From the NCBI GenBank assembly GCA_022841205.1, contig JALHCK010000008.1, positions 84,193-148,192 on the forward strand: 64,000 bases of DNA, given 5' to 3'. Positions within the stretch are counted from its first letter, which is position 1; every line of letters starts with the position of its first letter. Both the position numbers and the translations under genes were made by a program. Shown one piece after another: positions 22,760-31,951 of this stretch. The notes under the pieces were generated by a model. That model saw nothing but the letters and a program-made list of their open reading frames with translations, searched no databases and had not been told where the DNA came from. The DNA comes from Methanomicrobiales archaeon. GTDB taxonomy: Archaea > Halobacteriota > Methanomicrobia > Methanomicrobiales > Methanospirillaceae.

Positions 22760-23638
22760 TCACCGGGTGAGGATGACCGACGCATTCTGGTCAAAAGGAT
22801 TTGTCCGCATCGCCAGCGAGAAGAGGTAGGGATAACTCCGTTTGAGGTAGTGCACGTAGTCCACCCACTGCGATCCCAGGTTTTTATAGACCCTGAGCAG
22901 GTCCCCTTTCAGGTGTTCGAGGTCGCTGTCCGGGAGCATTGACAGATCTTTGCGGCGATTGAGCTCTTCAGTGAGGTGGAAGACCGTTCTCAGCAGTTCG
23001 GTGAACGACTGGTGTTCCAGAAGGACCGGGTTTTCAAGGAGGCGGAGCAGAAAATTTCTCTTTTCTTTGAGAAAAACCGATAAGCCGATCATATCAACCT
23101 TCGACGCATCAATATCAAAGCTGTATCCTTCCATGAAACGGTTGAGACCGGAGAAATCATCCTCTGTCCATTCACCGGTTATTACCAGGCGATGCCTGAC
23201 TTCATCGAGATGCGGATCGCAATCGGAGAGATACGTGAGGAGTTCGGTACCGACTTCCGAAAAGAACGTCTCGATCACCATATTGAGCTTCTCGAGCCTC
23301 TGGTTGCGGGCCCGGATTGCCAGGAGTTCATTTAATACAATGGTCACGAGAAACACGTTGATCGGGAGAAATCCAAGCGAATTGAAGATGTAGTTTGTGG
23401 TGTCCAGCGTGTTTTTAAGGAACGTGAGTTTGATCGCGTAAATCAGGACCGAGGTGCAGACCAGGATAAAACCGAGTTTTATCTGCCATGAATACCTGCC
23501 GACGAAATTGTCCATGTAGATTCTCTTTGTTAAGGCATCGGTAAAAAAATTGGTTATATATTTCTGGTTTACCGGACGGGTGAGCATTCCGACACCGTGA
23601 AAAGAAACCGTCAAGCCTTCACACCAGGGTAGACCCAT
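22760..23638 (-). CDS. Uncharacterised membrane protein with two transmembrane segments
   Basis: Up to 292 residues. Two hydrophobic segments (LGFILVCTSVLIYAIKL near 54-70 and INVFLVTIVLNELLAI near 92-107) are followed by about 180 mostly helical, charged residues that would lie in the cytosol. No family is recognised. The start is uncertain: the GC-rich first 17 residues look unlike the rest, and the internal ATGs at MLTRPVNQ or MDNFVGRY are possible starts. The gene lies between gdhA and the YHS/copA pair. Confidence 0.55.
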   Translation of the reverse strand: MGLPWCEGLTVSFHGVGMLTRPVNQKYITNFFTDALTKRIYMDNFVGRYSWQIKLGFILVCTSVLIYAIKLTFLKNTLDTTNYIFNSLGFLPINVFLVTIVLNELLAIRARNQRLEKLNMVIETFFSEVGTELLTYLSDCDPHLDEVRHRLVITGEWTEDDFSGLNRFMEGYSFDIDASKVDMIGLSVFLKEKRNFLLRLLENPVLLEHQSFTELLRTVFHLTEELNRRKDLSMLPDSDLEHLKGDLLRVYKNLGSQWVDYVHYLKRSYPYLFSLAMRTNPFDQNASVILTR

Positions 23639-23693
23639 GAACGAGCAGGGCGGGGAGAGGGGAATTAAAAAGCAGTGTTACCAGACTGCCACA

Positions 23694-23843
23694 CTAGTTC
23701 CCGGAAGCATACTTTTCGGGATCGCTTTCGAACTTCTTCTTGCACCCCGGGGCGCAGAAGTAGTAGGTTTTTCCCTTGTAAACGCTCGTAAGTTTCGCGG
23801 TCTTCTCGTCAACAGTCATCTTGCAGATTGGATCGATTGCCAT
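23694..23843 (-). CDS. Small YHS-domain protein, copA-linked
   Basis: A 49-codon gene, MAIDPICKMTVDEKTAKLTS followed by VYKGKTYYFCAPGCKKKFES and a short tail. The C..M pattern and the FCAPGCKKKF motif define the YHS (TRASH-like) metal-binding domain found in copper ATPases and copper-handling proteins. GAGGTG lies at good spacing before the ATG, inside the end of copA (copA stop 23847-23849), so the two are co-transcribed and probably coupled. It likely binds copper or another soft metal and may hand it to or sense it for CopA; that role is inference. Confidence 0.85.
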   Translation of the reverse strand: MAIDPICKMTVDEKTAKLTSVYKGKTYYFCAPGCKKKFESDPEKYASGN

Positions 23844-23846
23844 CGG

Positions 23847-26285
23847 TCAGGCACCTCGTTTTCCTTCTTTTTTGGCGGGAGGTATATATCTTTTGAGCAT
23901 CAGAGAGAGGGAGATTACGGTAACCGAGCTTGCAGCCATGGCCAGCGCCGCCAGCTCCGGGCTGAAGGTATACCCGAAAAAAGGGTAAAGGAGCCCGGCT
24001 GCAAGCGGGATGAGCGCGGTGTTGTACGCAAAAGCCCAGAAGATGTTCTGCCGGATCCGCTGCATCACTTTGCGCGATAGCTGGATTGCCGCAACAGCGT
24101 CCAGTAGATCGTCCTTGATCAGGACGATATCCCCCGATTCTATGGCAACGTCAGTCCCGCTCCCGATGGCAATCCCCACATCTGCCCGGGCAAGGGCGGG
24201 GGCATCGTTGATACCGTCACCTACGAAGGCCACAACCCCGCCCGCCTTCTGGAGGGCTTCAACCTCACGGGCTTTGTCCTCGGGCAGCACTTCGGAAATG
24301 ACCGTCCGTATACCCACCTGCCGGGCGACTGCTGCAGCGGTGCGCTGGTTATCACCGGTGATGATGGCAACCGAGAGTCCCATGGCCTCGAGTTCCCGGA
24401 TGGCGTCGGGAGTGGTCGCCTTGATAGCATCGGCAACGGCTATGATCCCTGCGGGCGTCCCGGCAACTGAAACGATGAATCCTGTCTTCCCGTCCCTCTC
24501 AAGTGCGGTAACCTGTGAATCGAGTTCCGGAGGGATAACGACCCCGCGTTCCGCCATGAGGGTGCGGTTCCCGATATACACCTCTTCCCCGAGCACGCGG
24601 GCAAAGACTCCTTTACCGCCAAACGTGGTAAACTCGGCGGTATCTTCCGGCCTGACCCCTTCGGATTCCGCCTTCCTGACCACGGCCTCTGCAAGCGGGT
24701 GGGACGAGTTCTTCTCTACCCCGGAAGCAATGGCAAGCAGGGTCCGTTCATAGATCCCGGTTGCGATGATATCGGTGACTGCCGGCTTTCCACGGGTCAG
24801 CGTACCGGTCTTGTCAAAGACCACCGATGTGAGACGGTCGGCTATTTCCAGAGCCTCACCGTTCCGGACAAGGATCCCAAGCTCTGCACCCCTCCCCACC
24901 CCCACTGTTACGGCAGTTGGCGTGGCAAGACCCAGTGCGCAGGGACAGGCCACCACCAGCACCGAAATGAGCGAGGTCAGGGAAAAGAGAAGGGGCGCAT
25001 CGAATACGACATACCATAACAGGAACGCTGATACAGCGATAATCAGCACGGTCGGAATGAAGTAACTGACCGCAACATCAGCGATTCGCTGGACAGGCGG
25101 TTTCGATGCCTGCGCCTCCTCGACAAGCCGGATGATTTGGGCAAGGACCGTGTCCCTGCCGATCCGCTCGGCCCGGAAGGTGAAGGCACCGGTGGTATTC
25201 AGGGTTCCTCCGACCACCTGTGATCCCGGTTCCTTAAGCACCGGGATCGGTTCGCCGGTTATCATCGACTCATCAACGTAACTCTCCCCCCCGGTAACCT
25301 CCCCGTCGACCGGAATCTTGTCGCCGGGCTTGACTACCAGCACATCTCCGACCACCACGTCCTCGGCCAGGACTTCCGTTTCCTTTCCTTCCCGGATGAC
25401 AATTGCCGTCTTCGGGCGAAGCCCGATCAGGGTCCTGATCGCCTCCGATGTCCGGCCCTTGGCACGGGCTTCCAGGTATCTACCCAGAATGAGGAATGAG
25501 GCCAGCATGATCGCGGTGTCGTAGAACATGAACTCCGTGGTGAGCACTATGCCGAGCGTGCCGAGCACGCTCGAGCCGAATGCCACACCTGTACCCATGG
25601 CATACATCACGTCCATGTTGAGGGTCCGGTTATGGAGTGCGTTTACGGCAGCACGAAAGATCGGGAGGGCGACATAGACAAAGACCGGGGTGCTGACCAC
25701 AAGCATCGCCCAGGAGAGAGTTTCCATGGAGACCGGGAGGGGAAGAAACATCAGGATGAAGAGAGGGATGCTCACGGCAAACCCAATTGAAAACCGGCGC
25801 ATCTTGTCCGCGAGATCTTTTCGTCGGGCTTTCTCTTCAGCCTCAAGTGAGAGCTCCTCTGCAAGTCCAAGGTACTGGTAGCCTGCCGATTCGATGGCAC
25901 TCTTCATATCCTCAACAGAGGTGACCGAGGCATTGTACACGACATAGGCTTTCTCGGTTGCGAGGTTCACCCGGACCTGGATGACGCCAGGGAGGACAGA
26001 GAGCGCCTTCTCGATAGTCTCAACGCAGGTCGCACAGACCATTCCCCCAACCTTCAGGACAACCTCGTCATGGATGACTTCGTAGCCGGCGGCCACGATC
26101 ACCTTCTCGATTTCCTGTAGCGGTACGACTGAAGGGTCGAATTCAACCCGGACAGAGTCGGTCCCGAAGTTAGCCCGGGCGATTGTTCCCCTGCCAATGC
26201 CGGCGACGGCATCCTCAATGGTCAGGCTGCAGGTTGCACAGTGCATACCGGAAATTTTAAGATCGGCACTGATCTTTTTACCCAT
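23847..26285 (-). CDS. copA: Copper-translocating P-type ATPase
   Basis: An 812-residue P1B ATPase with two N-terminal heavy-metal domains, each with a GMxCATC motif (near residues 13-19 and 81-87). Eight membrane helices follow, with the ion-site CPC in VVACPCALGLATP (near 445). The phosphorylation motif DKTGT is near 490, SSHPLAEA is the HP motif, and GDGINDAPAL is the hinge. It exports Cu(I) from the cytosol. GAGGAGATAA precedes the ATG. The YHS gene overlapping its end belongs to the same transcript. Confidence 0.95.
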   Translation of the reverse strand: MGKKISADLKISGMHCATCSLTIEDAVAGIGRGTIARANFGTDSVRVEFDPSVVPLQEIEKVIVAAGYEVIHDEVVLKVGGMVCATCVETIEKALSVLPGVIQVRVNLATEKAYVVYNASVTSVEDMKSAIESAGYQYLGLAEELSLEAEEKARRKDLADKMRRFSIGFAVSIPLFILMFLPLPVSMETLSWAMLVVSTPVFVYVALPIFRAAVNALHNRTLNMDVMYAMGTGVAFGSSVLGTLGIVLTTEFMFYDTAIMLASFLILGRYLEARAKGRTSEAIRTLIGLRPKTAIVIREGKETEVLAEDVVVGDVLVVKPGDKIPVDGEVTGGESYVDESMITGEPIPVLKEPGSQVVGGTLNTTGAFTFRAERIGRDTVLAQIIRLVEEAQASKPPVQRIADVAVSYFIPTVLIIAVSAFLLWYVVFDAPLLFSLTSLISVLVVACPCALGLATPTAVTVGVGRGAELGILVRNGEALEIADRLTSVVFDKTGTLTRGKPAVTDIIATGIYERTLLAIASGVEKNSSHPLAEAVVRKAESEGVRPEDTAEFTTFGGKGVFARVLGEEVYIGNRTLMAERGVVIPPELDSQVTALERDGKTGFIVSVAGTPAGIIAVADAIKATTPDAIRELEAMGLSVAIITGDNQRTAAAVARQVGIRTVISEVLPEDKAREVEALQKAGGVVAFVGDGINDAPALARADVGIAIGSGTDVAIESGDIVLIKDDLLDAVAAIQLSRKVMQRIRQNIFWAFAYNTALIPLAAGLLYPFFGYTFSPELAALAMAASSVTVISLSLMLKRYIPPAKKEGKRGA

Positions 26286-26672
26286 TTATCTCCTCGCTCC
26301 TGATCCAACATGGTACCATGAAGGCTAATAGATACTTCGTTCCACGCGGTAAAACGGCGGGCATAAAGACAGTATTCTCGCTCCATTACCTGTATCGCTT
26401 CACCAGAGCCAGACACGGGTATGAAAGAGCCAACCCCTTTCAGGTCATTCTTTATCCCTGATTATTGTGACGGGTTTCTTTCTCCTCTCTCTCTAGAGGG
26501 GGATCCCGGATCAGGTCGCCTTCCTGCAGGGAGGTATCATCGTCGCAATCCTGTCTGCATGATCATTTCAACATTGCTGCCTTCCTGTTGAAGCCCTCTG
26601 ACACCTGCCGTTATCCTCCCATGCTCTTCTCTATCTTCCAAGGTGGTACAGTCCGTTTCACCTGCCAGTTGG
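26286..26672. other. Intergenic region between copA and SLC13-type gene
   Basis: About 390 bases without a convincing gene. The end next to copA must contain its promoter and Shine-Dalgarno sequence (GAGGAG at 26290-26295 on the minus strand). Short frames here have no start signal or family character. The run of CTCTCTCTCTAGAGG near 26486-26501 is the only low-complexity feature noted. Confidence 0.5.
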
Positions 26673-27905
26673 TCAGATCGAGAGGAATACTGAATAAACC
26701 AGAATGTTCAGGACCGTGATGATAAGGCCGACCCGGAAGAATTCCCAGAAACTGAGGCTGTGCCCTTCCTGTTCCGCCTGCTGGATGACGATGACGTTGC
26801 TTGCCGCGCCAAGGATGGTAAGGTTCCCGGCAATGGTGCTCCCTGCAGCCAGGGCGAGTATCTGCCGGATCGACATACCCTGCTGGATGATAAGTGGCTG
26901 GAAAAGGGCCACGTACGGTACATTCGAGATGAACTGGCTGATCACGACCGATACGGTCATGATGACAGGGATCGATGTGACCACCGAATAATCGATTGCG
27001 CACTGGATAAACCCTGTATCATAGACGCTCTGCATCAGCACGAACATCGCCGCGAAGAAGACGAGGGTAGACCAGTCCACCTTCGTGATAATCCTGTACC
27101 GGTCAGGGCTCGCGATCAGGACCGGGGTGGCTGCGGTAAGCGAAATGAGCATGAGGGGAAAGGGTTCCCTTCCGATCAATCCCATGACGATCTGGACCGC
27201 CACGAGGGAGAGAATGATACCGAGCGATAGTTTGGAGAGCCGGGCAAGAGAGTCGTTTTTTACCAATTCGCCTTCTGGAGGGAGAATGCATGCCTGTGGC
27301 GGGGGGTAGAAGAACCGGACGACCATCCAGGCGATGAAGAGGTTGGTGGCTGTCGGAAGGGCGAGGTGAGCGAGGAAAGCGGTGAAGGCATCACCGAGGC
27401 CTGCGTACCCGGCAATGAGGAGGTTCTGCGGATTGCCGATAGGTGTAGCAACACTGCCGATGGTTATGGCAAAACAGAGAGCCAGCAGGGCTCCTTTCGG
27501 GTTGATACCGGTCCGGAGGGCATACCAGAGGACGAGAGGGGTGCCGATGATGGCGATGGTGTCGTTCATCAGGAACGCTGAAAACAGCCCCATGGTAATC
27601 ATAATGACGAGGAGGAGGCGATCCGGAGTTCCTGCCCGCGAAAAGAGGCGGAAAGAGACCGACCGGAGGTACCCGCTCTCGGTCACTGCTGACCCTACCA
27701 CAAACATGCCGAACAGGAAGAGCATGACATCGGCATTGATCGAGCGAAGGGCATTGACCGGTGATATCTGACCCGATAGCAGGACTGCTATTGCCCCGGC
27801 AAGCATAATATGCCAGATCCGTATCTGCAGCCTGCCTGCCTGACGGACAGCGATCAGAGCGAATACCAGGCCGAGGACGACCAGGGGCAGGATCACGAAT
27901 GCCAT
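26673..27905 (-). CDS. SLC13/ArsB-superfamily ion transporter
   Basis: About 410 residues with around eleven hydrophobic segments. The SLC13/ArsB/CitMHS (ion transporter superfamily) pattern is visible: LLSGQISPVNALRSINADVM, FLMNDTIAIIGTPLV and the repeat-2 segment QFISNVPYVALFQPLI. These two NDT/SNV hairpins form the binding site in the family. The substrate may be a di- or tricarboxylate, sulfate, arsenite or a Na+/H+ pair; the sequence does not decide. I start at ATG 27905, because the frame upstream overlaps arfC and lacks membrane character. It follows arfC by 16 bases. Confidence 0.78.
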   Translation of the reverse strand: MAFVILPLVVLGLVFALIAVRQAGRLQIRIWHIMLAGAIAVLLSGQISPVNALRSINADVMLFLFGMFVVGSAVTESGYLRSVSFRLFSRAGTPDRLLLVIMITMGLFSAFLMNDTIAIIGTPLVLWYALRTGINPKGALLALCFAITIGSVATPIGNPQNLLIAGYAGLGDAFTAFLAHLALPTATNLFIAWMVVRFFYPPPQACILPPEGELVKNDSLARLSKLSLGIILSLVAVQIVMGLIGREPFPLMLISLTAATPVLIASPDRYRIITKVDWSTLVFFAAMFVLMQSVYDTGFIQCAIDYSVVTSIPVIMTVSVVISQFISNVPYVALFQPLIIQQGMSIRQILALAAGSTIAGNLTILGAASNVIVIQQAEQEGHSLSFWEFFRVGLIITVLNILVYSVFLSI

Positions 27906-27921
27906 CCCCCCAGTTGCCGCC

Positions 27922-28620
27922 TCACTGTTCCCGATGCACACGCCAGGAGAGCAGGACACCCTCGTCCAGGGGTTCTGCCCTGGAAAGAGATAACCGGACA
28001 AGGGTCTCCGGAGCAACAAGTCCCGGGCCGTCCGCCAGGGTAGGTGCATCCCGGCCACCAATGATCATGTTTCCCACATAACAGGTGAGCTCGTCAACCA
28101 GTCCTTCCACAAAGAGCGCAGCGATTAAGGTCCCGCCTCCTTCCACCATCACTTTCCGGATCCCCTGATCGTAGAGCAGAGAGAAGAGGCGTGCGAGGTC
28201 AACCCGGTCACGACCGGCCACGAGAACTGTGGCATGCCGACCAAGCTCCGCCACGTTCGCAGGATCCGCCTGTTCAGAGCAGGCGATGATCCGGCTGCCG
28301 TCTCCTTTATGCAGTATCGATGCGCCCGGAGGCGTCCGTGCCCTGCTGTCCACCACGATCCGGACAGGGTGTTCAGGCATACCCCGTGCAATCCGCATTG
28401 CCCGAAGCTCCGGTGACTTGACCGTGAGGGAGGGGTCATCAGCAAGGACTGTCCCGATACCCACCATGACGGCATCGCATTCGGCCTTGATGCGGTCAAC
28501 CCGGGAAAAATCGGCAGGTCCTGAGATCCTGACCTGCCTCCGCTCCCTTGTGGAAATCTTGCCATCGGCACTCATGGCGACATTGACGTGGACAAAGGGG
28601 CGCATGCTCTCAGATTGCAT
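27922..28620 (-). CDS. arfC: 2,5-diamino-6-ribosylamino-pyrimidinone 5'-phosphate reductase
   Basis: A 232-residue RibD C-terminal-type reductase. In archaea it reduces the ribosyl side chain of the pyrimidine intermediate, early in riboflavin and F420 synthesis. Motifs: FVHVNVAMSADGKIS at the start (NADPH and substrate contact), DAVMVGIGTVLADDPSLTV, and KVMVEGGGTLIAALF near residues 165-179. ATG 28620 is chosen because AGAGGGG lies just upstream and it gives the normal N-terminus. The long upstream extension overlaps the LysE gene and is unlikely. Confidence 0.9.
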   Translation of the reverse strand: MQSESMRPFVHVNVAMSADGKISTRERRQVRISGPADFSRVDRIKAECDAVMVGIGTVLADDPSLTVKSPELRAMRIARGMPEHPVRIVVDSRARTPPGASILHKGDGSRIIACSEQADPANVAELGRHATVLVAGRDRVDLARLFSLLYDQGIRKVMVEGGGTLIAALFVEGLVDELTCYVGNMIIGGRDAPTLADGPGLVAPETLVRLSLSRAEPLDEGVLLSWRVHREQ

Positions 28621-28757
28621 CGTTCCCCTCTTCAAGATTGCCGGAACTGTTGCAGTTACCAGCGATGAACCCGCTGCATGGGGGTTCGCAAACGACAAGG
28701 TCGGCGGCGTACATAGTCTGGAAAACAACGATGAGCATTCTCCAACCGGATGCATAT

Positions 28758-29384
28758 TCATGCCGGGAAAAGGGCGCCTGCGAGATAGTACGCACCGAAC
28801 ACCAGCAGGAAAAGACCGCATAAACCGAGGATCCACCGGTATGTTTGCTCCCCAAGGGCAAACCGTCCATGGTGGACACTGGACGAGACCAGGGTGAACC
28901 AGCCGAGGTCCGCCATCCAGTGGCCCGCAATAAAGGCGATTGCCGGGATGATGCCCCCGTTATACGCCCCGATGAGGAGCGCACTTCCGACAGTAAACCA
29001 CCAGATCCAGAAGTAGGGGTTGGAAATGCTGGTGACGACCCCTGCGAGGAAGGGTTGTGCGACCCGGGTCGTATCCCCGGTGAGCGGAACGGAAGCGCTC
29101 CTGGCCTCCCGGAGGGTGATGATTCCAAAGATGACCAGTGCAATGCCACCGATCCCTCCAATCAGCCAGGCATAATTACCGATTAGCAGGCTGAACCCTC
29201 CGATGATAAGGAGTACCATGAGGATTTCAACAGCCATGTGGCCGAAGGTAACCCTGGGGCCCATGCTCCATCCTCCTTTCAGAGATGCATTAATCGTTGC
29301 CACGAGGGTTGGTCCCGGTGCCAGCGCCCCGGTCAGCCCGATCAGGAACCCGAGAGCCAGCATCTCGATTATATCGGGGTTCAC
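28758..29384 (-). CDS. LysE-family amino acid exporter
   Basis: A 208-residue membrane protein with six hydrophobic segments. The LysE/RhtB signature is GFLIGLTGALAPGPTLVATI near residues 12-31, with a second conserved SNPYFWIWW at 120-128. Members export amino acids or related small solutes. Start is GTG 29384. Located upstream of arfC on the same strand with a 137 bp gap; no functional link is evident. Confidence 0.85.
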   Translation of the reverse strand: MNPDIIEMLALGFLIGLTGALAPGPTLVATINASLKGGWSMGPRVTFGHMAVEILMVLLIIGGFSLLIGNYAWLIGGIGGIALVIFGIITLREARSASVPLTGDTTRVAQPFLAGVVTSISNPYFWIWWFTVGSALLIGAYNGGIIPAIAFIAGHWMADLGWFTLVSSSVHHGRFALGEQTYRWILGLCGLFLLVFGAYYLAGALFPA

Positions 29385-29462
29385 CGCTGCTCAGGGCCAC
29401 TGTATGTGCGGTAGCACCATCAAACAATGGGCAGCAATGGCTACAGAACCTGCAGGAACGTT

Positions 29463-31001
29463 TCAGATCCAGCGACAGGAAGCCCCGTGGTTATCTCCCC
29501 GGGTTCTGAACACCAGATGGGGTACCTCTCCAAGAATCCGGTATGCAGCCTGTTCCAGATCTGCAGGATCGGAGCCGGTGACGGCAAAAACGGTGGGACC
29601 AAACGAGCTCATACCCACGCATGTTGCCCCGGCTTCCCTTAACCCGGCTATGAGGGAGCGCACAACCGGAACCTGCCGGGCTATTTCGATCTTCTTGAAC
29701 CCGGTACACTGGATAGCATTGACTGCCGCAGCAAAGGTCTCCAGATCATGACGGACGATACCCGGGAGCAGCCGCATCACTATCTCATGGCAGATCTCCT
29801 GCACTTCCTCCAGGGGGACCGGGCAGGCCTCGCGGAAGATGTCCTGCTCCCCGGTGCCGCTCACCCCGTCACCCAGCAACGGGACGATAAGGAGCACCTT
29901 CCAGCCTTCAGGGAACGGGTGACGGGCAATGACCGGAGGGGGCGGTACTCCCGGCGATGCTGATGAGGGCTTAAAACCGGTTTTTTCTCCGGATTTGCCG
30001 TAACTGTGGCCTCCGTCGATGATCAGGCCGCCGGATACGAAGGCGGCAGTCCCGATACCGGAGGTCCCTCCCCTGCCGACAATCCTGGCCAGTTCCTCGA
30101 CCGGGACGGTTGTCCCGTAAAGCTCACAGAGCGCATTACCGGTTGCAAGCGAGAGAGACGTCCCGGAACCAAGTCCTGCGTGGGAGGGGGGAGCCCTGAT
30201 AATAGAAAAAACCGCACTCCCTCTGATGTCAAACCGGGAGGTAACGGCCGCTGCTGCCTGCGACACGCGCTCGACCTGCGCTGCATCGCCGCCCAGGACC
30301 CGGCAGACAGGGCTCCTTACTGCTTCGAGCACTGTATCGGGAGCTTCGAGCGCGATGCCAATACCCCCATCCACTCGCCCAAGGCCCCCATGGAGGTCGA
30401 TCAGCCCGAGATGGATGCGGGAAGGTGCCCGCACCCGGAGCCTTGGCTCACGTGCAAACGAGCCGACCGGGAAGAGTTCCTCGATTGCCATGAACGGCAG
30501 GTCGTTCCTGATGATCTTGTAGGTCCGCGAGAGGAACCGGGTTCGTGGCCCGGCGCCAAACCGCATGATGATACCAGGGTCCGGGGTCGCGAACCGTATG
30601 TCTGAGATTTCCCGGCGGGACTCGATCCGATGCTTTTTCAGGATCTTCCCGATTGGGATATCGGCACGCATCAGGTCGTCCCGGAACCCGGACTCGAGCC
30701 GCTCGATCGGGGTGTGGGAGGTAGCATGGATGAGGATTTCCCCTGTGGTGCAGTTCACAAGTTCCACGGTGCGATGGTTTACCGGGTCTCCCTGCATGAT
30801 ATCCAGGAGTGCGGCAACCTCGCTGCCGGCCGGGATAACATTCTGGGAGACTGTTCTCACGCAGACGTCGGATCCCGTGATGGCTTCAAGAAGAGTGGTA
30901 ACGGATCCGTCAGTGAGCAGGAGGACGGTCTGGAACGGTGAGAGGGGGCCGGTTGCCTCTTCGATCGTCCGGATGCGTTCATGCAGGGGTCTTTCGGCCA
31001 T
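29463..31001 (-). CDS. Fusion: chorismate lyase-like domain plus beta-RFAP synthase
   Basis: A 512-residue fusion. Residues about 1-180 (PLSPFQTVLLLTDGSVTTLL, later SRTYKIIRNDLPFMAIEELF) match the DUF98/UbiC-like chorismate pyruvate-lyase family, which releases 4-hydroxybenzoate. From about 188 (RVRAPSRIHLGLIDLHGG) it is a GHMP-fold beta-ribofuranosyl(amino/hydroxy)benzene 5'-phosphate synthase, with the GHMP motif PPSHAGLGSGTSLSLA near 270-285. The second enzyme joins 4-hydroxybenzoate to PRPP with loss of CO2 and PPi, the first committed step toward methanopterin. The fusion would put two consecutive steps on one chain. The start is placed at ATG 31001; ATG 31046 is possible. Confidence 0.87.
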   Translation of the reverse strand: MAERPLHERIRTIEEATGPLSPFQTVLLLTDGSVTTLLEAITGSDVCVRTVSQNVIPAGSEVAALLDIMQGDPVNHRTVELVNCTTGEILIHATSHTPIERLESGFRDDLMRADIPIGKILKKHRIESRREISDIRFATPDPGIIMRFGAGPRTRFLSRTYKIIRNDLPFMAIEELFPVGSFAREPRLRVRAPSRIHLGLIDLHGGLGRVDGGIGIALEAPDTVLEAVRSPVCRVLGGDAAQVERVSQAAAAVTSRFDIRGSAVFSIIRAPPSHAGLGSGTSLSLATGNALCELYGTTVPVEELARIVGRGGTSGIGTAAFVSGGLIIDGGHSYGKSGEKTGFKPSSASPGVPPPPVIARHPFPEGWKVLLIVPLLGDGVSGTGEQDIFREACPVPLEEVQEICHEIVMRLLPGIVRHDLETFAAAVNAIQCTGFKKIEIARQVPVVRSLIAGLREAGATCVGMSSFGPTVFAVTGSDPADLEQAAYRILGEVPHLVFRTRGDNHGASCRWI

Positions 31002-31044
31002 GTTCAGGGTCCGTCTCATTTGCCGTGGGAAATGACAGTATATC

Positions 31045-31296
31045 ATGTTTGTGGCTGGTGTGTTCCAGAGCGGACCGGTTATCGCTGTCAGGAAAGGGGA
31101 TGCAACTCATCTCCATTACATCAACGAAGAATTTGTCCCCCTGATCCTGGAGAGTACCATAAAAATGAAATGCGGGTTGGCCCGAAGAGTGAAGACTATC
31201 CTTTTTTCATTTCGGAGGGGTACATTTCAGTTCGTTGAACATGACGAGGAAGGTCTGCTGGTGGTACCGGCATGGTTGAAGTTACCGGTGTCCTGA
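31045..31296 (+). CDS. Small uncharacterised protein upstream of ABC permease
   Basis: An 83-residue frame. The second half (VKTILFSFRRGTFQFVEHDE, EGLLVVPAW) has alternating beta-strand character of a small globular domain, a little like roadblock proteins, but I cannot assign a family. Its stop TGA overlaps a possible ATG of the permease (TGATG at 31294-31298), which suggests translational coupling and supports coding. There is no Shine-Dalgarno sequence before its ATG, so the transcript may be leaderless. It starts 44 bases from the divergent fusion gene. Confidence 0.5.
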   Translation: MFVAGVFQSGPVIAVRKGDATHLHYINEEFVPLILESTIKMKCGLARRVKTILFSFRRGTFQFVEHDEEGLLVVPAWLKLPVS

Positions 31297-31949
31297 TGGA
31301 GTGGGCTCCCTACCTCCTGGGGGGAGTCTCAATTACCCTTGGCATGGTCGGGATCGCACTCGGGATCGGTATCGTGTTAGGGCTCCCCTTTGCACTGGTT
31401 CAGGTATACGGGGCACGTGCCCACCGGATCTGCATTGGCGCTTATGCGTGGTTCTTCCGCGGCCTCCCGGTCCTCGTGCTGCTCTTCCTCTTTTACTTCG
31501 GTATCTTCCCTGCGCTGGGACTGGATCTCCCGGCATTCATGGTCGGTGCAATCGTCCTCGGTCTTCGCGGCGCGGCATACCAGTCACAGATCTTCAGGGG
31601 GGCCATCCAGTCAATCAACGAGGGCCAGATGACTGCGGCCCTTTCCCTGGGGATGACCCGCCTTACAGCCATCAAATCGATCATACTTCCCCAGTCGCTG
31701 CGGATCGCCCTCCCGGGATGGTCCAATGAATACCCGGAGATCCTTACCGATTCGGCAATCTGCTATGCTATAGGAGTGGCGGAGCTCCTGACCAGGACAT
31801 CCCAGATCGTCTCGGTTACATACATCACCATGCCTATCTACCTGTTCTGCGCCGTGATTTTCATCATCCTCAACTATGCGGGCATGTGGATCATCCAGAA
31901 GATCGAGTTGAAAGTGGCAATCCCGGGGTTTGGGGCAGGAGCTGGATAG
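31272..31949 (+). CDS. Polar amino acid ABC transporter permease (first)
   Basis: A 225-residue HisM/GlnP-type permease with five or six membrane segments. The EAA loop is GAIQSINEGQMTAALSLGMT (near residues 110-130), the contact site for the ATPase. Start may be ATG 31272 (GGTGG upstream) or ATG 31296, which overlaps the preceding stop. It sits in an operon permease-ATPase-permease; two different permeases would form a heterodimeric channel. Confidence 0.9.
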   Translation: MVEVTGVLMEWAPYLLGGVSITLGMVGIALGIGIVLGLPFALVQVYGARAHRICIGAYAWFFRGLPVLVLLFLFYFGIFPALGLDLPAFMVGAIVLGLRGAAYQSQIFRGAIQSINEGQMTAALSLGMTRLTAIKSIILPQSLRIALPGWSNEYPEILTDSAICYAIGVAELLTRTSQIVSVTYITMPIYLFCAVIFIILNYAGMWIIQKIELKVAIPGFGAGAG

Positions 31950-31951
31950 CC

